Assembly (NCBI GenBank): GCA_019448385.1
Contig: JAGTXO010000008.1
Location: forward strand, 1,054,001 to 1,118,000
From: Diacronema lutheri
Lineage: Eukaryota; Haptophyta; Pavlovophyceae; Pavlovales; Pavlovaceae
Direction of reading: 5' to 3'
Length of the DNA stretch: 64,000 bases
In this document: piece after piece, positions 10,701 to 19,297 of the stretch
Layout of the letters: each line of letters opens with the position of its first letter
Position numbering within the stretch: position 1 is the first letter of the stretch
Notes under the pieces: generated by a model
Told to the model about the DNA's origin: nothing
The model's database searches: none
The model's input: only the letters and a program-made list of their open reading frames with translations
Position numbers and translations under genes: made by a program

Positions 10701-12641
10701 CCACGCAGGTGGAGCCCGCGAAGGCGGCGCGTGGCGCGCTCGCGCCTGCGCCGCGCGCACCAACAGCAACGGCCGCCGCGCACGATACGCACGCGGCGCG
10801 CGCCGCGGCGCCAGCGGCCGCCGGCGCGCCGGCAGCGTCGTCGAGCCGAGCGGTCGAGCAGCATGCCGCTCTGCCGGACGCGACGGCGCGCTTGCCGCCG
10901 CGTGGTGCGGCAGCGGCCGAAGACGCGCCCGCCGCCGAGCGAGGCGCCGATGGCGCGGCAGCGGCTGCCGGCGCGCCGCTTTCCGACGCGCCGTCGTCCG
11001 ATGCGCTCTCGCAGCCGACATCGGACGAGTCCGATGCGCTCCCGCAGCCGACATCGGACGAGTCCGATGCGCTCCCGCAGCCGACATCAGACGAGAGCAA
11101 GGAGAACGCGTGCCCGCACAGCGCGACTCGAGTGCAGCCGGCGCACGAGGCCGCGCCGAGCGCGCACGTCGCGCCGCTCGGCCCGCGCTCGCCCGCGCGG
11201 CGCGGTGCGCCGACGTCGTGGGCGCAGCTCGCGGCCGCGCTCGGCGGCGGGAGCGGCTCGCTTGCGACGGTGGAAGCGCACACGATGCTTGCCGGCCCGC
11301 TCGCTGATTGGTTCAGCCCAAAGCCCGACGCCGACATGCCGCCGTGCGTGCTGCACGCGCTGCTGCAGGTCGCTGCCGCGCCGTCCGACCACGTGCACGC
11401 GCGCACGCGCGTCGCCGTGCTGCGCGCGCTCGCCGCCGTGTGCCTCACCGCGCAAGACGAGGCATTGCGGCAGCGCGCCTCCACGCCGGGCGATGCGCCC
11501 GCAGCAGGGCTGCTCCACGCGCTCACGTGCGACAAGGACGCCACGTACATGCTCGAGCGCACGCTGCTCGAAGCTGTCGCGGATCCCACCGACGCGCACG
11601 CCGACGTGCGCGACGGCGCGTGGCGGTGCCTGCTGTGCTATGTCGAGCTGCTGCGTAGCGCAGACGCGCCGCCGGCAGGCGTCGCGCTCTGTGCGCTCGC
11701 ACGGGGTGCGCGCCTCATGCCGAATGGCGCGCGCACGCGTGCGCGCGCGGCGCGCGGCACTCCTCTGCTCCGCGCACCGCTGGCACCCGCCGCCGTCCGG
11801 CGCGGGTGCGCGTCCGCCGCGCGACCGTCCGACGCGAGCCGTGCGCGCCGCCCGCGCGAGCCGGCGCCGTGCGCAGGGCTGGTGCACGAGCGCCTCGTCA
11901 CCGAGCCGTGGATATCGCGCATCGTGCGCGACCTCGGCAACAAGTTCGCCGCCGCCTTGGTACGCGCGACGCCCCGCACGCTCGGCGCACGCTTCGCCAG
12001 CCGTGCGACGAGCGGCGCGGCGCGCGCGCTCCGTCGCCCTGCAGCCGCCGGGCCGGGCGTGCGGCCGTCGCGCGAGCGGCCAGTGGGCACGCAGGCGCGC
12101 GCCCCTCACGCGCCCTGAGCGCGCGCCGTACTTCCGTGCGCTCTTTCCGCCCAGCTGCACGCGCTCGTCGGGCCGCTGCTCGACAGGCTGGACGCGCAGA
12201 GCGCCGGCGCCGACGCAGCCGCCAGCGCGGCGTACGCCGGCTGCGTCGGCCAGCTCGTCGAGCCGGGCGGTTGCGCGCACAGGGGTGCGCTCGCGCGCTG
12301 CGCATGCGCGCTGCGCGCGCACTGCGGCCACGCCGTGCGCCAAGCGCGCGCCGCCACGCATTGCTGCGCGCGCTCGGCTCGCGCCGACGCGTCTGCCCTC
12401 ACACGTGCGCCGCGATCCGTGCGCAGGCACTGCCAAGTTCCTCCTCGCCGTTGCTGCCTCGTTCCTCGAGCGCGCAACTGGGCCGAGCTGCGCGCCGCGC
12501 CCGGACGCGCTCGCTGCTTTGCCCGAGGCCGTTCGCAAGATCAAGCGCACATTCGAGGGCGTGCAGAGCGTCGCGGACGCGGCCGAGCGGCTGCTCGCCA
12601 CGCTCGCGGCAGCTCCGCGCTCGGACCTCGCGGTGGCCTAA
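7758..12641 (+). CDS. CHAF1A: Chromatin assembly factor 1 large subunit (p150/FAS1-like), C-terminally extended
   Basis: CAF-1 deposits H3-H4 behind the replication fork; this subunit binds PCNA and DNA. Five exons are proposed: 7758-8195, 8306-11705, 11877-11959, 12155-12284 and 12427-12641, giving about 1421 aa. All junctions are GT-AG with matching phase, but the first donor is the least certain. Seen in order: a disordered N-terminus, a long KER-type helix of Lys/Glu/Ala repeats (nt 8310-8720), a LHPFDLQPYTVLAP motif equivalent to the animal/plant APFEIKEHMVLAP, a FHEDVRPPFWGT block, the acidic DYEQDSEAEWE region ending GWLVHSDDE, and a winged-helix region (SDEHVAELLLLVHGSKAGV, nt 10012-10170). 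Beyond the usual end there is a disordered linker with an 11-aa repeat and a KEN motif (11099-11107), then about 330 residues of predicted helix of unknown family. Confidence 0.85.
10996..11093 (+). repeat. 33-bp tandem repeat coding an 11-aa unit, about 2.7 copies
   Basis: Inside the CAF-1 p150 linker a 33-bp unit encoding QPTSDESDALP is repeated almost exactly, giving three QPTSDES blocks. It runs directly into SKENACP, a KEN-box-like degron. The near identity of the units at DNA level indicates recent expansion. Confidence 0.8.
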
Positions 12642-12659
12642 GCTTGGCTTGCGCTTGCC

Positions 12660-13240
12660 ACGATCACTTCTCTGTATGTAGAGCCATTCGGCATGACACG
12701 CACCGATCGTTCGGAGGGGGGTCATCGAAAGAAGCTTGCGCGGTGGAAGGCGAGGAACTCGCCCTCGCCAAGCACCTTGGCGCCGTGCGCCTCGCCGAGC
12801 TACGCCTCGTCCGCCTCCACGCTGAACTCCTCGCCGCGCCCCTCGGTGCGCACGCGACGCCGCGCCGCGTTTGTCTCTGCCGTCTCGCGCGCAAAGCCCG
12901 CGGCGCGCGCGCGCGCGCGCTGCGTGAACTGCCGCCAGACAGCAGCCCGCCCGGCGTGCGCAGAGTAGTTGGTGATGTTGCCCATGTTCGAGTCGCGACG
13001 ATGACCGCCTCCTCCTCGTCGATCGCCCGCCGCAGCTTGGAGCCGAGCGCGATGGCGATGCGCCCGTCCGGCCGGCGCCAGCTGTGCAGGACGCTCGAGC
13101 CGCCGGCCGGCGCTTGCGCCTTCGGCATGAGGACGGTCCCGACGGCGTGCACGGCGACGCCATCCGTCACCACCGACGTGACGGGCTGCCGGCCTGAAAG
13201 CGGCACGCGCGGCAGCGGCGCGAGGCCCACCCACAAGCGC
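12660..13240 (-). other. Degenerate coding fragment of an unrecognised repeat family
   Basis: The 12642-13330 gap between CAF-1 and cassette A is not plain spacer. On the minus strand it reads as protein-like sequence in two frames, with GRQPVTSVVTDGVAV, HSWRRPDGRIAIALGSKL and RRAIDEEEAVIVAT in one frame and NMGNITNYSAHAG in the next, joined by an apparent one-base shift. The nucleotides coding RAIDEEEAV recur at about 23510-23545 on the plus strand with few differences, so both look like decayed copies of one dispersed element. I do not recognise the family. Confidence 0.35.
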
Positions 13241-13544
13241 CGCGCGTGCCACGGCAGATCGGCCGGCGGCCGCTCGCGCCCGGCGTCCTCTCCACAAACG
13301 CGCGCCCATATTATTAATTATTGCAGTTTACTGCACGTCCTCTCCATAACGGAACCGGTATTCTACCTGGCACGCGTTTGCTATCTCGCTTGCTCGAGTT
13401 GACTTCAGCTGATCATGATGAGCCTCCTTCAGCCCTAGTCTGAAAAACTCTCTCAAAATCTCGTTTGCTCGATGTTGGGAACCAGGCCACGTCCCGTGTC
13501 CACGGCGTGAACTCCCAGTTCAAGCCGAAAAGGTGTTGTCGGCG

Positions 13545-15527
13545 ATGGCTGACGCCGAGTTCGGCGCGCTCGCCGCGTCAACGGACCGCATCTTCGCGCC
13601 GTGCACGCACACGTCGATGCGCGCGTTCCGCGCCGACCCGCGCGCGCTCGGCCCGACATTCGTCGAGTGCGGCTCGCGCGGCAGGCCGGCCGCGCTGCGG
13701 CGCGCGTACGGCGCGTGGCCGCGCGGCGGCGCGCGCGCGGCCGTGCCGCTCCGGTCGGTCTCGAAGACGTTCGCCGCGGTCGCGGTGCTCGCGCTCGTCG
13801 AGCGGCGGGCGGAGCTCGGCCACTCGCTCACGCTTTCGACCCGCGCCGGCGAGTTGCTCGCGGACGGCGCGGGCGCGCGCTGCGCGAGCGCGCGCGCTGG
13901 CGGCGCGCGCGCACGCCGCACCGCCGACTGGCGCAACGCAAGCGTGCTCGAGCTGCTCTCCATGTCGGCGCGCGCGTTCGACAACGGCGTCAACTCGGCG
14001 TGGCGCAACCTCTCGCACGCCGCCGATCACAACGGCCTGCCCACGCCGTGCGACTCAGCCGATTCGTCCCTCGCGCGCGGCCCGCTCGCGGCGAGCGTGC
14101 GCTCCTGCCTCGAGCAGCTTGTGCTCCCGGCGTATGACCGCGCGCCGGCGTGCGCTGGGCTGGGGTTGCGCGACGCGCGCGAGCGCCTGGCCGCGCGCGC
14201 GCTCGCGCGTGCGCTCGTCCGCACCGCCGCGCGCGCTCGCGACGTGACGTGCGCCGACGCGCACGGCGAGTGCTGCAAGTGGGCCCGGTCGGGCGAGTGT
14301 GCGCGCAACCGCAAGTACATGCTCGAGTCGTGCGCAGCGGCGTGCGGGCTGTGCGCAGGCGCGGGCGCGTGCGACGCGAGCCACGGCTGCGCCGACGCCG
14401 ACGAGCACTGCGCCGCGTGGGCGGCGGCGGGCGAGTGCACGGCCAACGCACAGTACATGGCGGGCTCGTGCGCGCGCGCGTGCGGCCTGTGCGGCGCGCG
14501 CGGCGCGGCGGTCGGCGCAGCGCGCGGCGCGTCCGTGCGTTTCGAGTACGCCCCGCACGGCCCGTCTGGCCGCCACGCGCTCACGCGCCGTGCCGTCGAC
14601 CCGCCGGTCGGCTTCCGAACAAAGTGCGCATACGACAACTGGGCGTACAGCCTCGTCGACGCGCTCGTGGCCGCGGCGACGGGCCGGCCGCTGCTCGAGT
14701 GGATTGGCGATTTGGTGCTCCGGCCGCTCGGCGCGGAGGACGCGCTCGCGTGCACCGGCCTCGCCACGCGTGCCGATTGCGCGCGCGCCGCGCGCGGCCG
14801 GCTGCCGACTGGCCGTAGGCTTCGTTCGAACGGTTGCCTCACGGCGCGCTGGTGCTACGCGCCCGCGCCCACGCACGAGCGCGCGCCGCTCGGCGCGTGG
14901 GAGGCTTGGGCGCCGGCGCGGCCGTACACGCGCGTGCAGGTGAGCAACGCGCTCTTCGGCTCGGCGCGCGACATGGGCCGCCTCGCGCGCATGCTGCTCG
15001 CGCGCGGCGAGCTCGACGGCGTGCGCGTGCTCTCGCGCGCGTCCGTCGAGCTCATGCTCGGCTCGGCGCGCGCGGCGGCGACGGCGGGCGTGCTGCCAAC
15101 GGAGTGCATGGCCATGACCGCCTTTGGACTCGGCATTGGCTGGTGCTCCGACCACACCGCCGCCGACGCGGGCGCGGGCGCGCTCGGCGGTACGGACGAC
15201 TGCCGCGCACCGGACTGGTATGGATGGGCAGGCTCGTGCGGCTCGCGCTTTGCGCTCATGCACACGCGTGCGCGCGCGCGCGGCGAGGGCGACGAGAGCG
15301 ACGATGGCGACGAGGGCGACGAGGGCGGCGTGTACTGCGCGCAGAGCTCGAACATTCCGTTGCTGCCGGGCAACATGGGCGAGTGCCGGCGGCACCACGC
15401 CGTTGCGCACGAGCTTGTGGCGGCGATGCGCAGCATCTGGCCGCGCGCGATCGGAGACGTGCCCAAGCAGTGCCACGCGCTGCCGCCGATGCCCGGTGGG
15501 CGTGACGTCACTCCCCCTCCTTCCTGA
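13545..15527 (+). CDS. Serine beta-lactamase-like hydrolase with two internal ShKT domains (copy A)
   Basis: 660 aa in one open frame. The penicillin-binding/class C beta-lactamase fold is shown by an SxxK motif (S71-V-S-K74, in LRSVSKTFAAVAVL), a YxN motif (Y363-D-N365), and near the C-terminus DWYGWAGSCGSRFA, which fits the third motif seen as W/HxG in esterase-type members. Between the first two motifs lie two Cys-rich ShKT modules, about residues 236-270 and 281-316. Each has six Cys in CADxxxxC...C...C...CxxxCGLC order. Eukaryotic relatives are esterases or peptidase-like hydrolases; the substrate here is unknown. ShKT modules and many Cys suggest a secreted or lumenal protein, yet no clear signal peptide follows the chosen ATG, so a 5' exon may be missing. 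The first in-frame ATG is 13545. It faces the coiled-coil gene at 15645. Confidence 0.8.
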   Translation: MADAEFGALAASTDRIFAPCTHTSMRAFRADPRALGPTFVECGSRGRPAALRRAYGAWPRGGARAAVPLRSVSKTFAAVAVLALVERRAELGHSLTLSTRAGELLADGAGARCASARAGGARARRTADWRNASVLELLSMSARAFDNGVNSAWRNLSHAADHNGLPTPCDSADSSLARGPLAASVRSCLEQLVLPAYDRAPACAGLGLRDARERLAARALARALVRTAARARDVTCADAHGECCKWARSGECARNRKYMLESCAAACGLCAGAGACDASHGCADADEHCAAWAAAGECTANAQYMAGSCARACGLCGARGAAVGAARGASVRFEYAPHGPSGRHALTRRAVDPPVGFRTKCAYDNWAYSLVDALVAAATGRPLLEWIGDLVLRPLGAEDALACTGLATRADCARAARGRLPTGRRLRSNGCLTARWCYAPAPTHERAPLGAWEAWAPARPYTRVQVSNALFGSARDMGRLARMLLARGELDGVRVLSRASVELMLGSARAAATAGVLPTECMAMTAFGLGIGWCSDHTAADAGAGALGGTDDCRAPDWYGWAGSCGSRFALMHTRARARGEGDESDDGDEGDEGGVYCAQSSNIPLLPGNMGECRRHHAVAHELVAAMRSIWPRAIGDVPKQCHALPPMPGGRDVTPPPS

Positions 15528-15539
15528 GCGCAACTACTG

Positions 15540-15569
15540 AGAAAAAGAAGAAGAAGAAAAAGAGGGGCG

Positions 15570-15619
<50 letters not shown>

Positions 15620-15628
15620 AAGAAAAAG
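15540..15628 (+). repeat. Homopurine tract with run of 46 G between convergent genes
   Basis: The 117-bp gap between the stop codons of the two cassette A genes is filled by AAG/A-rich purines, then G at 15573-15618, then AAAGAAAAA. Long G runs can form G-quadruplexes or triplexes and stall polymerases. Exact length in an assembly is unreliable. Equivalent tracts occur in copies B and C. Confidence 0.9.
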
Positions 15629-15644
15629 CTGATCACAACGCAAT

Positions 15645-16676
15645 TCAGTCGCGGATGTCAAAGATCACGGTGCCGTCGAGCGCGACGATCGTCCCGTCGG
15701 GCTTGAAGGTGCACACGTGCGCGAGCGAGCTGTCCAGAAAATTCAGCTCGCGCATCAGCAGGTTGCCAGCTGCCCGCATGTCCGGGTCCTCCTGAAGCAG
15801 CTTCAAAAGGATCCCGTTCTCGCAGCCGACGGAAGTTTCGTCGCCGCCGCAATAGATGCCCGGGCCGAGGCCCTTCATCTCGAGGCGGTTGTGCACCGAG
15901 TTGCACAGCCGCGCGTAGATGGTCGCCAAGTTGCTCTGGATGACCTCGTCGCTCGCCGTGCAGCCGAGGGCCTTCGCGACATTCTTCACCACTGCGCGCA
16001 GCTCGCCGTTCGCCTCGATGATGTGCTCCGCATAGAATCGCTTGGCCCGCTGAGTGGTGATCGGCGTGAAGCTTTTGCCCTTGGCGGTGAGCAAGCGAGG
16101 GTACTTGAGCTGGAGCGCAACCTCGAGCAAAATGCGCACCTGGAAGACGCACCGGTACTGCGCGAGGAAGAGGTACGCTTGCGCGGTCTCCGTGTTATGT
16201 GAGTCAAGCGACATCTTTGCAAACTCAAGCGCCTCATCCTTGCCGTCGATCGCCTTGTTCGCAAACTTAATCACCGTGTTCTTCGTCTCCTCCTTGCAGG
16301 CGATCACCGCTTCCTTGTCGGCGATCACCGCGTCCTTGTCGGCGATCACCGCGTCCTTGTCGGCGATCACCGCGTCCTTGTCGGCGAGCAGCTCAGCTGC
16401 ATGCGCTTTGACTTGCACGAGCTCAGCCGTTCGCTCCGCGAGCCGCTTGCTCTCGTCCAAAAGTCGCTTGTGCTCTTCCGCGGCGGCGAGAAGGAGCCTC
16501 TCCTGAAGCGGGTTCTGAGCAGTGCGGTTCGGATCGTCCGCCAGCGACGCAACGTAGAGCTCGAAGATGCTTTGCTGCTGCGGCTGGACGGCCACCATGT
16601 GGACGACCGCCGTGCGCGTCATGCCACTGTACGGCTTGACGGCGTTCAGCGCCAAGAGCGCGAGGACAAAAGCCAT
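15645..16676 (-). CDS. Coiled-coil protein with heptad array, unknown family (cassette A)
   Basis: 343 aa from ATG 16676. A short hydrophobic N-terminus (MAFVLALLALNAVKPY) may be a signal peptide or anchor. A helix follows with a tandem seven-residue array of the type DKDAVIA (four units, nt about 16400-16300, 21-bp DNA repeat), strongly predicted to form a coiled coil. The C-terminal 180 residues look globular, with conserved blocks FVQV-like QYRCVFQVRILLEVALQLKYP, KRFYAEHIIEANGELRAVV and GPGIYCGGDETSVGCENGI, ending GTIVALDGTVIFDIRD. The same protein is encoded at 54465-55538 and 59411-60442 with open frames. I do not recognise the family. It converges on the hydrolase, and copy-to-copy conservation argues that it is expressed and functional. 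Confidence 0.75.
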   Translation of the reverse strand: MAFVLALLALNAVKPYSGMTRTAVVHMVAVQPQQQSIFELYVASLADDPNRTAQNPLQERLLLAAAEEHKRLLDESKRLAERTAELVQVKAHAAELLADKDAVIADKDAVIADKDAVIADKEAVIACKEETKNTVIKFANKAIDGKDEALEFAKMSLDSHNTETAQAYLFLAQYRCVFQVRILLEVALQLKYPRLLTAKGKSFTPITTQRAKRFYAEHIIEANGELRAVVKNVAKALGCTASDEVIQSNLATIYARLCNSVHNRLEMKGLGPGIYCGGDETSVGCENGILLKLLQEDPDMRAAGNLLMRELNFLDSSLAHVCTFKPDGTIVALDGTVIFDIRD

Positions 16677-17112
16677 GGCGGACGGCTCACGTCTTGGCGC
16701 GACGGCAAATGATTCATAAATGCTAACGGCGCTTACGTCAGGACAGCGGGGTCACAGCACCAGCTGCGGGGGGATCGAGTAGCCACCAATGTATATAGCT
16801 GTGCGTCGATGGGTTTGGGAGCGGCGGGGCGCGCGGGCGCGGCTGCACGGGCGGCGGCGGCGGCGTGGTGTGCTCGGGGTTGTGCCGCGCTCCGCCGGTG
16901 GGGTTGGGCGCCCTCGGTGGCGTGGTGCCCGGCAGCGGCCGGGAGGTCTTCGCGGCACCGGTGGTGCGCGCAGGGGCGGCGTCGCGTCGTGCGGCCGACC
17001 GGGCGGCGGAGGCGGGCGCTGACACGTGCGGTGACCTGGGCGGCGTGTATCGCCTGCACGCGGGCGGCGCGCGGCAGCTTTTGCGAATCGTGGTATCCGT
17101 CCGGCGCGCACG

Positions 17113-17816
17113 ACGGTGTCGCCCGACGCGAGCGCGCCATCGCCCCGGAGTGCCTGCGCAAGGCGCGATCGCTTTTCCGCGCGTTTGGCCTTGCGCAGGC
17201 GGGTGCGGGCACCGAGAACGCGACGATCGGCCCGATCGAGGCCAAGTACCGTTCGGTGGCGCCCGTGCGTGGTGCGGTCGTGGGCGGCTTTAACGAGGGC
17301 AGTGCCGGCCTCTACAGCCTCATCGCTGACATCCCTGCGGTGGCGGGGCGCGAAGTGCACTCGCATTTGGGCCTGAGCGCGGCGGCCGCCGCGGCGGCCG
17401 CGCGGCGGGTGCTCATCTCGCACGTCGGCATGATGACCGGCGGCAACGCGCGGGATTCGCTCGCGACCGCGCGCGGCGCGGCGCCGGAGGCGAAGCGCCC
17501 GCGTCGCGCCAACACGGCAGCCGCGAACGGCGCAGCGCCCAGCCGGTCGGCAGCGACCTTGCGGCGGGGCGGCTCGGCCAGCCCGAGCATGCGCGCCGCG
17601 CCCCCGGCCCCGAAGCGGGCACGGGCGAGCCGCAGTGGCGTACACGACGCGGCCGCCGCCGCGCGCGCGCCCGCGCGCGCGGCGACGCGCGCGGCGGCGC
17701 CGCGCGGCGGCGCAGACGGTGGTGCGACCAAGCGCGCCTGCCACACCCTGCTGAGAACGACGCTTCATGGCGCTCTTCAGCCTCAGCACGAGCCGCTTGC
17801 GGCTTCGCACGACCCG
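17113..17816 (+). other. Fragment of a dispersed ORF family (GPIEAK/GFNEGSAGL domain), copy 1
   Basis: Plus-strand reading gives ARRERAIAPECLRKARSL, AFGLAQAGAGTENATIGPIEAK and VVGGFNEGSAGLYSLIADIP, then an Ala/Arg-rich tail with basic clusters (EAKRPRRA, PKRARASR) to a stop near 17819. A second copy with about 65% identical residues lies at 24350-24590 and a third, more distant one (MGPMQARLDSFPPIRALVIGSFGEWSAGLADLL) at 18455-18585. Similarity holds on the plus strand only, so this is the coding strand. No start or complete gene is visible; I take it for a decayed repeat, probably from a mobile element, of unnamed family. 16719-17112 holds only Arg-rich noise. Confidence 0.4.
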
Positions 17817-18454
17817 TAAGGGTCGTATAACTCACGTCCCGGCTTTCCATCAGGAACTGGGGACGTGACTCTCTTGCCCGCCTTGCGGCGCTCGCCGACG
17901 ACCGCCTCGACCTCGTACGTGCGCGCCTCCTCGTCGACGCTCGCGCCCGCCGCGCTCGCGCCCGTGTCCGGCCACCCAGCGACCGTGCCGCCCAGCCTCT
18001 CGGCGGCCGCGCGCAGCTGCCGCTCGCGCTGGGCGGCCGCGGCGCCTCGCGCGACCAGCGCGGGCAGCATGCCCGCGCCACCCGCGAAGCCGTGCGCGCC
18101 GACGCTGGCGGTCATCAGCGCGTCGAGGCACGCGGACGTTGCGAGCGCCCGCGCGCCATCGTCGCCGCCGCGCGGCTGCGAGCGCACGACGGGCGATGGC
18201 TGCGGCTACCCCTCGGCCGCGAGCAGCGGCCAGATCGCACCGGCCAGCGCGACGGCATGCGCGCCGACCGCGACGGCCACGTCCGCGTCGAGCGGCGCAA
18301 TGTCGCAGCGCACCAGCGCGGCTGGGCGCGAGTCGTCCGTTGGCCGGTCGGCGACGAGCAGCCCGACCGGCGGACGGCTGCCGTCGGCGGCGAGCTGCGC
18401 GCGTGCGCCCAGCTCGACGGGGAGCTCTTCGGCGCGCAGCAGGGCCAGATGGGC

Positions 18455-18716
18455 CCAATGCAGGCGCGCCTTGACTCATTTCCGCCGATCCGCGCGCTCG
18501 TCATCGGCTCGTTTGGCGAGTGGTCGGCCGGCCTCGCCGACCTGCTCGCGACCTTCTCGCACGTTGGCGACATTGCCAACCAGTGCAAGTCCAAGAGCAA
18601 GCACGCAAATGAGGACGCTGAACTTGAAGTCGAGCTGCGCGAACTGCGCAGCAGTGTCCTTGCTCGCAGCGTCGAACCGGTTGTCAATGAAGATGTACGC
18701 GCCCAGCAGGGTAGCT
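18455..18716 (+). other. Fragment of the same dispersed ORF family, copy 3
   Basis: Reads GPMQARLDSFPPIRALVIGSF then GEWSAGLADLLATFSHVG, matching the IGPIEAK...GFNEGSAGLYSLI block of copies 1 and 2. After GDIAN the plus-strand frame continues to a stop at 18716, but there it is antisense to a membrane-protein-like frame and is less convincing. Part of this family has apparently landed at, or recombined with, the 3' end of that gene. Confidence 0.35.
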
Positions 18717-19009
18717 GAGAATGTCGCCAATGAGGCCAGTGTGGACGCGATGATGCCCAACCACTGTAGCTCGCCCGGTGGCGGCGGCGGCTGCGCCTGC
18801 GGGGATGGCGGCGGCGTCGGTGGGGCCACCACCATCCTCAAATGCCGATACGTGCGCTCTAGCGCGCGAGACAGGAGCGGCGACGCACGAGAGCCACACG
18901 GTCCAAAGATGCACGAACGCGTGCCCGGCTGCCACATGACGGCACCATGGAGGGGCGTGCTGAGCCAGACGAAGAGGACGCACGCTGCGTACAACGAGGG
19001 GAGCGACAC
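18476..19009 (-). CDS. Possible two-TM membrane protein, 5' end unresolved
   Basis: A 177-codon open frame with a hydrophobic start (SLPSLYAACVLFVWLSTP), a Cys/Arg stretch, a Pro-rich linker (PPTPPPSPQAQPPPPPG) and two clear hydrophobic segments, LGIIASTLASLATFSATLLGAYIFI and FSVLICVLALGLALVGNVANV, separated by a polar loop with FDAASKDTAAQFAQL. No ATG opens this frame before an in-frame stop upstream, so a spliced first exon or a later start (MWQPG) is needed. Its C-terminal 40 codons are antisense to the GEWSAGL repeat fragment, so the true end may differ. No family recognised. 19010-19297 shows nothing further. Confidence 0.4.
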   Translation of the reverse strand: MSLPSLYAACVLFVWLSTPLHGAVMWQPGTRSCIFGPCGSRASPLLSRALERTYRHLRMVVAPPTPPPSPQAQPPPPPGELQWLGIIASTLASLATFSATLLGAYIFIDNRFDAASKDTAAQFAQLDFKFSVLICVLALGLALVGNVANVREGREQVGEAGRPLAKRADDERADRRK

Positions 19010-19297
19010 ACAGAAAGCGGCACGCGGTATGCACTAAAAGCGTGGATGCGCGCCGCATGTCGCGATGGCGAGCGGCGCGGAGGCGTCTCGGCGAGCGACG
19101 GCGCGAGCGAACGCACATGGCGCACCCTGCATCACGAGGCAAGCGCAAGGACGATGCTGAGGAGCTGCGCGGCGAAGGATGCTGGGCATGACGCAAGCGG
19201 CAGCGCGCCAGACTCGGATGCGAGCAATGGCCGTCTTTTCGCAAGCAAGATGGCGGCCGGCGCTTTCGGCGCAGCGGCGTTGTTGCCCGCCCGCGTT

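Larger units (their letters stand above)
13330..16718. repeat. Cassette A of a triplicated enzyme/coiled-coil gene pair
   Basis: From about 13330 (TGCACGTCCTCTCCA) to about 16718 this DNA matches 52225-55590 (copy B). From the second half of the enzyme leader onward it also matches 57347-60490 (copy C). Each copy holds the ShKT-hydrolase gene rightward, a purine tract with a run of G, then the coiled-coil gene leftward. A is the most diverged: B and C share a small insertion absent from A, a different 21-bp array and different downstream flank. A is the only copy with an open enzyme frame. Confidence 0.9.

Noticed and set aside
12664-13236. SET-domain-like methyltransferase suggested by ATR-NMGNITNYSAH
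   Set aside because: The short resemblance to the GNxxRFxNHSC motif lacks the catalytic Tyr and Cys context and the frame is broken; not enough to name a family.
17783-18187. Chromodomain-like stretch (RTYEVEAVVGERRKAGK) on the minus strand
   Set aside because: Only the first beta strand region resembles a chromodomain; the aromatic cage and WxxxE continuation are missing, so no mobile element is claimed.
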